Shown in pieces: positions 5,272 to 10,964 of a DNA stretch of 10,964 bases. The DNA lies in contig JAJFIG010000406.1 in the NCBI GenBank assembly GCA_021775195.1, positions 1 through 10,964 on the forward strand. The letters run 5' to 3'. The position numbers and the translations under genes were made by a program. Source of the DNA: Rhodospirillales bacterium (GTDB lineage: Bacteria; Pseudomonadota; Alphaproteobacteria; Rhodospirillales; 2-02-FULL-58-16). Below the pieces are notes generated by a model. The model worked only from the letters and a program-made list of their open reading frames with translations. It did not search any database and was not told the origin of the DNA. How positions within the stretch are numbered: position 1 is the first letter of the stretch; each line of letters opens with the position of its first letter.

Positions 5272-6249
5272 ATGGCCATCAAACATGACGGTCTTATCGT
5301 TATCGGTGAGAATTTCAACACCACCCGCAAGATCAAGGGCACCAGCCCCCGGGTCGTCCGCGACGGCGACACCACGCAACTGACCTACACCGACCTCGAC
5401 GGCACCAAGCGCGGCCTCGACATCTCCGACATCTACCCCGACGACGCCGATGAACAGAAGAAGTTCATGATCCCCCACATCGGCCAGGCGGTGCGCAAGA
5501 AGGACATGGACTACATCACCTGGGCCATCCGCGCCCAGGAAGCCTCCGGCGCCCATTTCATCGACCTCTGCGTCGACGAGATCACCCATTATCCGGAAGA
5601 GCGCATGGACTGGATGCGGTGGATCGTGAAGACCGCCCAGTCCATCACCGACTCGCCCCTGGCCCTCGATTCGTCCGACGGCGACACCATCAAGGCCGGC
5701 CTCGAAGTTTACGACCGTGAGCGCAGCCGTCCGGCGATCAACTCGGTCAACCTCGAGGAACCGCGCCTGCCCCTCATCCAGATGGCCAAGGACTTCGACA
5801 CCTATCTCTTCGCCAACGCCGGCGGTGCCTCGGGCATGCCCGCCAACGACACCGAGCGGGTCGAGAACCTGACGGCCCTCATGGACATGATGGACGACGT
5901 CGGCATCGCCATGGACGACCGCTATCTCGATCCCCTGGTCTTTCCCATCGGCGCCGACCCGGCATTCGGCAACCACTACCTGGATTCCGTCCGCACCCTG
6001 CGCGAAAATTATCCCGAGGTGCACATTTTCGGCGGCCACAGCAATGCGTCCTTCGGCCTGCCCGGACGCAAGGTCCTCAACGACGCCTTCATCATCCTCG
6101 CCATCCTCGCCGGCTGCGATTCGGTGATGATCGACCCGGTCATGAACCCGACCCTCAAGTACGTCGAGTTCAAGCTCGGCGCCGAGGTCCTCTCCGCCAA
6201 GGACGAGTACTCGCTCAAGTACATCAAGTACTGGCGCGCCAAGGGTTAG
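5272..6249 (+). CDS. Methyltetrahydrofolate:corrinoid methyltransferase (MT-II)
   Basis: A 325-residue TIM-barrel protein of the pterin-binding MeTr/MtrH group. Characteristic strand-end motifs are IGENFNTTR (11-19), FIDLCVDE (96-103), LALDSSDGD (130-138), INSVNLEE (156-163), LDPLVFPIG (219-227), FGGHSNASFGLPGR (253-266) and SVMIDPVMNP (284-293). They line the folate pocket at the barrel mouth. It should move the methyl group between a corrinoid protein and tetrahydrofolate; in a catabolic module the direction would be methyl-corrinoid to THF. It is longer than acetogen MeTr (about 260 residues), with an insert near residues 25-75 and a basic C-terminal extension. A strong AAGGAAGG site supports the ATG. 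It shares unit 1 with the AdoMet-binding protein; its partner corrinoid protein is in unit 2. Confidence 0.92.
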   Translation: MAIKHDGLIVIGENFNTTRKIKGTSPRVVRDGDTTQLTYTDLDGTKRGLDISDIYPDDADEQKKFMIPHIGQAVRKKDMDYITWAIRAQEASGAHFIDLCVDEITHYPEERMDWMRWIVKTAQSITDSPLALDSSDGDTIKAGLEVYDRERSRPAINSVNLEEPRLPLIQMAKDFDTYLFANAGGASGMPANDTERVENLTALMDMMDDVGIAMDDRYLDPLVFPIGADPAFGNHYLDSVRTLRENYPEVHIFGGHSNASFGLPGRKVLNDAFIILAILAGCDSVMIDPVMNPTLKYVEFKLGAEVLSAKDEYSLKYIKYWRAKG

Positions 6250-6304
6250 GTCGTGTTCTCAACAGGCCAACCTCGTTCCGTCGCGATTGAGAGCCATTGT
6301 CCGC

Positions 6305-6334
6305 TTTACAAAGGCCACCGATATGGATTATATA
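6305..6334 (+). promoter_or_regulatory. Candidate promoter of corrinoid unit 2
   Basis: TTTACA (6305-6310) is followed after 17-18 bp by TTATAT/TATATA (6328-6334), which overlaps the left arm of the palindrome below. The 138-bp gap from the MT-II stop, unusually long for this cluster, supports a separate start of transcription. An inverted repeat, TCTCAA (6256-6261) and TTGAGA (6287-6292), may partly end the upstream transcript. Confidence 0.45.
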
Positions 6335-6355
6335 TTGAGAATATATAATAGATAT
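6321..6355. promoter_or_regulatory. Perfect AT-rich palindromic operator candidate 2
   Basis: ATTATATATT (6327-6336), centre GAG (6337-6339) and AATATATAAT (6340-6349) are an exact 10-bp inverted repeat. Beyond a 2-bp mismatch, ATAT at 6321-6324 and 6352-6355 extends the symmetry to 35 bp. Its left half matches operator candidate 1 at 10 of 11 positions (from GAT), with the same 3-nt spacer. It overlaps the proposed -10, so a bound protein would block unit 2. No regulator gene is in the window. Confidence 0.6.
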
Positions 6356-6387
6356 GCACCCCAAGGGAACGCCACTGGGAGGACCCG

Positions 6388-7557
6388 ATGAAAGAACTGA
6401 AGCCCCGCGACCGGTTTATCGGCGCCCTGCGCCACGAGAAGATCGACCGCGTCCCCAGGCTCTACCGCATGAAGCGCGAAGCCAAGGAAAAGGTCGCCCG
6501 CGTCTTCGGCGTCACCGAGGCCGAGACCGGCCTCGGCCATCAGCCCGAGCTCGAGCTGCGCATGGGCAACGACGCCATCATCTATCAGATCGGCGTCAAC
6601 GCCGAGTTCTCCCACCGCGAGATCGCCATCGGCGACACCTGGACGAGCCCCTTCGGCGTCGGCTACGGCAAGAGCGGCCTCATGGGCCGCACCGAGGAAG
6701 AGCACAAGGAGTTCATGAAGACCCAGGAGTACTGGGGCCCGGCCAAGGTGGTGCCCGAGAACTTCCCCAATTTCCACCCCATCACGTCGATGGAGGACTT
6801 GCAGAACTACACATGGCCGGACCCGGCCGATCGCCGGCTACTCGACCCCATCAAGGCGCTCTGCGACGCCTACCAGGACGACTATTTCATCATCGTCGAC
6901 CTGTCCTCGACCCTGATCGAGGCCGCCTACGCCCACATCGTCGGCACCCAGAACTTCTTCCTCACGCTGTTCGACGATCCGGACCTGATCAAGGGCGTGC
7001 TCGACGGCCTGACCGAGTACTATACCGAGCTCGGCAAGAACGCCATCGCCCTCGGCGTCGACATGATCCGGGTCGGCGACGACGTCGGCGCCCAGCAGGC
7101 GATGATGCTGTCCCCGGCCCAGTGGCGCGAACTCGCCCGGCCCCGTTTCGAGTACATGTTCGGTGAGTTCCGCAAGGCCAACTCGGACCTCTTCATCAAG
7201 CTCCACTCCTGCGGCGACTACTCGCCCATCATTCCCGACGAGATCGAGCTCGGGGTTGATCTTTCGGGTCTCATGCAGCCCACCGGCGGCAACAAGGACC
7301 AGGCCGGCATCAAGCAGAAGTACGGCAACGACATCGCCTTCATCGGCGGTCTCGACGTCCAGAACCTGCTGCCGCGCGGTTCCGTCGAGGAGGTCCGCGC
7401 CAGTGTCTTCAACGTGATGAAGAACCTGGCGGTGGGCGGCGGCTACGTGTTCTCGCCGTCCCATTACATTCTCGCCGACGTGCCGATCCAGAACATCTGG
7501 GCCCTTTACGAGGCCACCCAGGACTACGGCGTCTACGGCAAGTACCCCCTCGACTGA
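6388..7557 (+). CDS. UroD-family substrate:corrinoid methyltransferase (MT-I)
   Basis: A 389-residue protein of the uroporphyrinogen decarboxylase superfamily, the fold used by MtaA/MtbA, CmuA and several aryl-ether demethylases. It starts with the family's KPRDRFIGALRHEKIDRVP. The zinc motif HxC is at KLHSCGD (His273, Cys275), followed by GLDVQ (321-325) and FSPSHYI (355-361). The protein has only two cysteines (159, 275). The third zinc ligand Cys of thiol methylases such as MtaA is replaced in this SPSH segment, so I infer a substrate-side methyltransferase (methyl-X to Co(I) corrinoid) rather than a CoM methylase. Porphyrin decarboxylation is unlikely given the neighbours. GGGAGG (6377-6382), five bases from the ATG, fixes the start. 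It leads unit 2, 24 bp before the corrinoid protein. The methyl donor is unknown. Confidence 0.88.
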   Translation: MKELKPRDRFIGALRHEKIDRVPRLYRMKREAKEKVARVFGVTEAETGLGHQPELELRMGNDAIIYQIGVNAEFSHREIAIGDTWTSPFGVGYGKSGLMGRTEEEHKEFMKTQEYWGPAKVVPENFPNFHPITSMEDLQNYTWPDPADRRLLDPIKALCDAYQDDYFIIVDLSSTLIEAAYAHIVGTQNFFLTLFDDPDLIKGVLDGLTEYYTELGKNAIALGVDMIRVGDDVGAQQAMMLSPAQWRELARPRFEYMFGEFRKANSDLFIKLHSCGDYSPIIPDEIELGVDLSGLMQPTGGNKDQAGIKQKYGNDIAFIGGLDVQNLLPRGSVEEVRASVFNVMKNLAVGGGYVFSPSHYILADVPIQNIWALYEATQDYGVYGKYPLD

Positions 7558-7581
7558 GCGAGCGAAGAAGGAGACGGCTCC

Positions 7582-8289
7582 ATGACGACACCGACACTGA
7601 AGATTCCCGAGGGTTGGGAAGGCCGCGCCCCCGACGGCTGGGACTGGGTTCCCCTTTGGGAGGCCATCGAGCAGGGCGGTCACATATTCACCGACGAGTT
7701 CGTGAGGGGCGCCATCGACGCCGGCATCAACCCCAGGGTGATCCTCGACGACGGCCTCTTCCCCGGCTTCAACCTCCAGGGCGACCGCTTCACCGAGCAG
7801 ATCATCTTCATCCCCGAGATGCTGATCACCGCCCGCGCCATGAAGGCCGGCCTCGCCCTGATCCGCCCCCTGCTGGCGGCCAACGACGAGAAGCCCCTGG
7901 GTATTTTCGTCATGGGCACGGTTCTGGGCGACATGCACGACATCGGCCAGTCCATCGTCACCATCATGCTCGAGAACGCCGGCTTCGAGATCACCAATCT
8001 CGGCACCGACGTCCATCCCGACCGTTTCATCGAGACCGCCATGGAGCAGAAGGCCGATCTCGTCGGCTTCTCGGCCCTGCTCTCGACCACGGTCTATTAC
8101 CAGAAGGTGACCATCGAGGAATTCGAGAAGGCCGGCCACCGCGGCAAGGTGAACATTCTCATCGGCGGCGCCCCGACGACCCAGGAATGGGCCAACGAGA
8201 TCGGCGCCGACGGCTGGGGCAAGGACGCCATCGCCGCCGTCAACCTGGCCAAGGACCTGATCGCCAAGAACCGGGAAGCCTGGGCATAG
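7582..8289 (+). CDS. Corrinoid (B12-binding) methyl carrier protein
   Basis: A 235-residue carrier of the MtaC/MtbC/MetH-like type. Residues about 22-100 form the helical cap domain (PLWEAIEQGGHIFTDEF..., LIRPLL). Residues about 104-230 form the Rossmann-like B12 domain, with the base-off signature DxHxxG in GDMHDIG (Asp117, His119, Gly122). His119 should replace the dimethylbenzimidazole ligand on cobalt. Downstream SALLSTT (164-170) and IGGAP...GADGWGKDA (194-215) contact the cofactor tail in relatives. The position usually Lys-Asn after DxHxxG is Gln-Ser (GQSIV), a minor variation. It carries the methyl group between MT-I and MT-II and is the client of the activators. AAGGAG nine bases from the ATG supports the start; the gene is packed between MT-I and the RACo-like activator. 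Confidence 0.95.
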   Translation: MTTPTLKIPEGWEGRAPDGWDWVPLWEAIEQGGHIFTDEFVRGAIDAGINPRVILDDGLFPGFNLQGDRFTEQIIFIPEMLITARAMKAGLALIRPLLAANDEKPLGIFVMGTVLGDMHDIGQSIVTIMLENAGFEITNLGTDVHPDRFIETAMEQKADLVGFSALLSTTVYYQKVTIEEFEKAGHRGKVNILIGGAPTTQEWANEIGADGWGKDAIAAVNLAKDLIAKNREAWA

Positions 8290-8314
8290 GCCCAGGTGCA
8301 GGTAGGCTTATTGG

Positions 8315-10219
8315 ATGAGTGAAACCGTCAACGTAACCTTCGTTGCCGACGACGACGTCCGTACGGCCGTTACCGTCGCCACCGGCTCCCACCTGCTCGA
8401 CGCCTCCCGCGAGGCCGAGCTCGAGGTCATCGCCACCTGCGGCGGCCGCGGCCGCTGCCGGAGTTGCCGGACCAAGGTCCTGCGTGGCGCCGTCCCGCCG
8501 CCGACGATCATGGACGAGGTCCAGCTCGGCCCCGACGAGGTCCACGAGGGTTTCCGCCTGTCGTGCCAGACCCGGGCCATCGCCGACTGCGAGATCATGC
8601 TTGCGCCGCCCACTTCCGAGGGCGGCCACAAGCTCCTCGGGTCCGAGGGCGACATCACCGGGCGCACCGGCATCGACCTCGACTCCGGCGTCGTCAAGCA
8701 CCTGGTCACCGCCAAGATTCCCACCGAGGAGCACGAACAGACCTCGGACATCGAGGAAATTCTCACCGCCATCGGCGGCGACGGCCCGGGCACCATGGCG
8801 ATGGACCTGCTGCGCGATCTCCCCGAGGTCCTGCGCAAGGAGAAGGGCACCGTCACCGTCACCACCTTCAACGGCACCATCATCGATATCGAGCCCGGTG
8901 ACACCACGGCCCACAAATACGGCCTCGCCTTCGACATCGGCACCACCAGCATCGTCGGCTCCCTGGTCGATCTCAACACCGGCGAGCAGCTCGCCGCCAT
9001 GGGCGACGTCAACCCGCAGGCAGTCTACGGCGGCGACCTCATGTCCCGCCTTGCCTTCGCCCAGTTCAGCCCCCAGTCCCTGCGCAAGCTGCGCTCGCGC
9101 GTCGTCAAGGCGGTCAGCGATCAGATCAAGGAGGGTTGCGACGAGGCCGGCATCGATCCGGCCCACGTCTACAAGGTGGTGGTCGTCGGCAACACCGCCA
9201 TGCACCACATCTTTCTCGGCATCGATCCCACCTATGTCGGGCTCGCCCCCTATTCGCCGACCATGCGCAACGCCATCGAACTTCCGTCCGCTGAGCTCCT
9301 GCTCAAGGTCATCCCCAGGGCCCGGGTCTGCTTCCTGCCCATCGTCGCCGGCTTCGTCGGCGCCGACACCATGGGCGCCGTCCTCGCCACCCGCATCGAC
9401 GAAAGCGACGAGATTCGCGTCGTCGTCGACATCGGCACCAACGGCGAGGTCGTCATGGGCCGCCGCGGCAAGCTCATGGCCTGCTCGGCGCCCGCCGGGC
9501 CGGCCCTCGAAGGGGCCCAGATCCGGCACGGCATGCGCGGCGCCGTCGGCGCCATCGAGAAGGTGGAGATCGGCGACGACGTCACCTGCGACGTTATCGG
9601 CAACGCCCCGCCCATCGGCATCTGCGGTTCCGGGCTCATCGATGCCGTCGCCAAGATGCTCGACGCCGGCGTCCTCCATCCCTCGGGCCGCTTTCATCTC
9701 AAGGACCGCGAAACCCTGCCGCCGAAGCTGGCCATGCGCCTGATCGCCGGCGGCACCGGCAAGGGCGAGTTCGTCCTCGCCCGGGCCGACGAATCCGGCA
9801 AGGACGAGGACATCACTCTGACCCAGGTCGATATCCGCCAGCTCCAGCTTGCCAAGGGGGCGATCTACGCCGGCGTCCTCATGCTCCAGCGCATCATGGA
9901 GGTTCCTGACGACGACATCGCCGAGGTCCAGATGGCCGGCGGTTTCGGCAACTACATCAACATCGAAAGCGCCGTGCGCATCCACCTTCTGCCGGCGCTG
10001 CCCCTGGAAAAGATCACCTACGTCGGCAACGCCGCGGCGCTCGGCGCCCAGATGGCCCTGGTTTCGGAACGCGAACGCAACCGCGCCAACGACATCGCCC
10101 GCGAAATCGAGCACGTGTCCCTGGCCGCCCGCCCCGACTTCCAGGACATATTCATGGAGGCCCTGTGCTTCCCCGGCGACGAGAACGTGGAGCTGCTGGC
10201 GAGTGCACAAACCGGTTGA
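8315..10219 (+). CDS. RACo-type reductive activator of corrinoid protein ([2Fe-2S] + ASKHA ATPase, DUF4445)
   Basis: A 634-residue cytoplasmic protein that should use ATP hydrolysis to drive reduction of inactive Co(II) to Co(I). The N-terminal ferredoxin domain carries Cys42, Cys48, Cys51 and Cys84 (C-x5-C-x2-C-x32-C), a plant-type [2Fe-2S] pattern. After a linker comes the ASKHA core: phosphate-1 loop AFDIGTTS (205-212), NPQAVYGGDLMSRL, VVVVGNTAMHH, phosphate-2 VVDIGTNGEV, adenosine-site GICGSGLIDA and VQMAGGFGNY. The length and domain order are those of RACo of the acetogenic CoFeSP and related activators, and differ from archaeal RamA, which carries two [4Fe-4S] clusters. It is placed right behind the corrinoid protein (25-bp gap, weak AGGTAGG site), so that protein is the expected client. 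A long antisense frame lies opposite but is a shadow of GC-rich codons. Confidence 0.93.
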   Translation: MSETVNVTFVADDDVRTAVTVATGSHLLDASREAELEVIATCGGRGRCRSCRTKVLRGAVPPPTIMDEVQLGPDEVHEGFRLSCQTRAIADCEIMLAPPTSEGGHKLLGSEGDITGRTGIDLDSGVVKHLVTAKIPTEEHEQTSDIEEILTAIGGDGPGTMAMDLLRDLPEVLRKEKGTVTVTTFNGTIIDIEPGDTTAHKYGLAFDIGTTSIVGSLVDLNTGEQLAAMGDVNPQAVYGGDLMSRLAFAQFSPQSLRKLRSRVVKAVSDQIKEGCDEAGIDPAHVYKVVVVGNTAMHHIFLGIDPTYVGLAPYSPTMRNAIELPSAELLLKVIPRARVCFLPIVAGFVGADTMGAVLATRIDESDEIRVVVDIGTNGEVVMGRRGKLMACSAPAGPALEGAQIRHGMRGAVGAIEKVEIGDDVTCDVIGNAPPIGICGSGLIDAVAKMLDAGVLHPSGRFHLKDRETLPPKLAMRLIAGGTGKGEFVLARADESGKDEDITLTQVDIRQLQLAKGAIYAGVLMLQRIMEVPDDDIAEVQMAGGFGNYINIESAVRIHLLPALPLEKITYVGNAAALGAQMALVSERERNRANDIAREIEHVSLAARPDFQDIFMEALCFPGDENVELLASAQTG

Positions 10220-10249
10220 ATAGAAGGTACTTTAACTGCGGGACCTGAC

Positions 10250-10964
10250 ATGCGTTTGAACCTGATCTTCGGATTCCTCGGTTCCGGAAAAACGACCCTG
10301 GTCCGCCAGGTCCTGGACCAGCGCGCCCGGGCAGGATCCATCGCCGTCATCGTCAACGAGTTCGGCGACGTCGGCATCGACGGCGCAATCCTCGAGGGCC
10401 GGAACATCGACATGATCCAGCTTACCTCGGGCTGCCTGTGCTGCACGCTCAAGGGCTCCCTGATCGAGGCCATCGAGGAGCTGCGCGACCGCGGCGGCGT
10501 CGAACGCACCGTGGTCGAGGCCAGCGGCGTCGCCGAGCCCAGCGACATGCTCGACTCCTTCGACGACCCGCGCTACGGCAGCGACTTCGATCTCGGCCCC
10601 GTGGTCACCGTCGTCGACATCCCCAAGTTCGCCAAGATCCGCGACATGCTGGGTGATTTCTATACCGAGCAGGTGGTCCACGCCGATGTCGTCCTGCTCA
10701 ACAAGATAGACCTCGCGCCCGCCGACCAGATCGAGGCCGTCCACGACGCCGTCACCGCCCTCAACCCCCGCGCCACCGTCATCCACACCGAACAGTGCGA
10801 TACCGATCTCGCCCTGCTCCTCGACGGCACCGGCGGCCGGGGCCGCACAACCGGCGGCGACGATCACCAACACGGCCATGACCACGGGCATGACCATGCC
10901 CATGGCCACGCCCAGTTCGACTCCCTGGTTCTCGAGGGTGCCGCCGACGTCACCCGCGACGCCG
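10250..10964 (+). CDS. CobW-type GTPase/metal chaperone, 3'-truncated
   Basis: The gene is open to the window edge (238 codons seen). The P-loop is GFLGSGKTT (residues 8-16), the metal-binding CxCC of COG0523 proteins is GCLCCTL (61-67), switch-region NEFGDVGID is at 36-44, EASGVAEP at 90-97 and the guanine motif NKID at 151-154. A His-rich loop, HQHGHDHGHDHAHGHA (206-221), follows, typical of members handling Zn, Co or Ni. It starts 30 bp after the RACo-like gene and continues unit 2. I infer delivery of cobalt for the corrinoid or zinc for MT-I, but which metal cannot be told. The C-terminal CobW_C domain has just begun at the edge. A weak ribosome site (GCGGGACC) precedes the ATG. Confidence 0.93.
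   Translation, partial: MRLNLIFGFLGSGKTTLVRQVLDQRARAGSIAVIVNEFGDVGIDGAILEGRNIDMIQLTSGCLCCTLKGSLIEAIEELRDRGGVERTVVEASGVAEPSDMLDSFDDPRYGSDFDLGPVVTVVDIPKFAKIRDMLGDFYTEQVVHADVVLLNKIDLAPADQIEAVHDAVTALNPRATVIHTEQCDTDLALLLDGTGGRGRTTGGDDHQHGHDHGHDHAHGHAQFDSLVLEGAADVTRDA

Noticed and set aside
5248..6039. Antisense ORF opposite MT-II
   Set aside because: The sense frame has all MeTr motifs; the antisense protein is low-complexity.
6256..6292. TCTCAA/TTGAGA inverted repeat as a rho-independent terminator after MT-II
   Set aside because: Only 6-bp arms with a 25-nt loop and no T-run afterwards; at most a weak pause.
6838..8139. Antisense ORF of 433 codons across MT-I and the corrinoid protein
   Set aside because: It crosses two conserved genes and their intergenic gap and has no recognisable motif; a by-product of codon bias.
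7582..8289. Cobalamin riboswitch controlling the corrinoid genes
   Set aside because: The leaders before 4574 and 6388 are too short, and I saw no B12-box-like element.
8343..9743. Alternative-frame ORF (466 codons, Ser/Pro/Ala-rich) inside the RACo-like gene
   Set aside because: A +1 frame shadow rich in Ser, Pro, Arg and Ala, as GC-rich genes produce out of frame.
8240..10210. Very long antisense ORF (656 codons) opposite the RACo-like gene
   Set aside because: It mirrors a clearly conserved gene in GC-rich DNA; its composition (Gly/Ala/Asp/Val rich, no recognisable domain) is typical of an antisense shadow.

Overview
The window comes from a GC-rich proteobacterium, most likely an alphaproteobacterium of Rhodospirillales type. 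That placement is inferred from the strong G/C bias at third codon positions, the small 'virulence factor' family protein that is common in alphaproteobacteria, and overall protein resemblance. It is not proven. There are eleven clear protein genes, two of them cut by the window ends, and one possible tiny ORF. I see no rRNA, tRNA or CRISPR array.

Left edge (1-658, + strand): the C-terminal half of a MIP-family channel (aquaporin/glycerol facilitator), then an 89-residue protein of the family that databases call 'virulence factor'.

Accessory block (about 660-4500): visibly less GC-rich in many places and littered with short repeats. It holds a membrane-anchored mono-haem cytochrome c (+). 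It also holds a MITE-like element with perfect 19-bp terminal inverted repeats, and a divergently oriented (- strand) set: sigZ-like ECF sigma factor, arsM-like arsenite methyltransferase and an HSL-type alpha/beta hydrolase. A tiny membrane-like ORF overlaps the sigZ start by ATGA. Short tags resembling REP/RAYT element ends lie near 761, 1316/1497 and 4485. A degenerate direct repeat of about 55-60 bp occurs at 1254 and again at 4423, bracketing the MITE-hydrolase-arsM-sigZ segment.

Corrinoid methyl-transfer module (4512-end, + strand): two probable transcription units. Unit 1 holds a free-standing MetH-type AdoMet-binding reactivation protein and a methyltetrahydrofolate:corrinoid methyltransferase (MT-II). 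Unit 2 holds a UroD-fold substrate methyltransferase (MT-I), a B12-binding corrinoid protein, a RACo-type [2Fe-2S]/ASKHA reductive activator, and a CobW-type GTPase with a His-rich loop that runs off the window. The inferred pathway is: methyl-X + Co(I)-corrinoid protein -> methyl-Co(III) (MT-I), then methyl transfer to tetrahydrofolate (MT-II). RACo (ATP plus electrons) and/or the AdoMet-binding protein would rescue inactive Co(II), and CobW would help with metal supply. The methyl donor X cannot be read from the sequence.

The most interesting untold structure is regulatory. Both units are preceded by closely related AT-rich palindromes (centres 4556 and 6338) with the same 3-nt spacer, each next to a plausible sigma-70 promoter. 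This suggests one unseen regulator, perhaps one that senses the methylated substrate.
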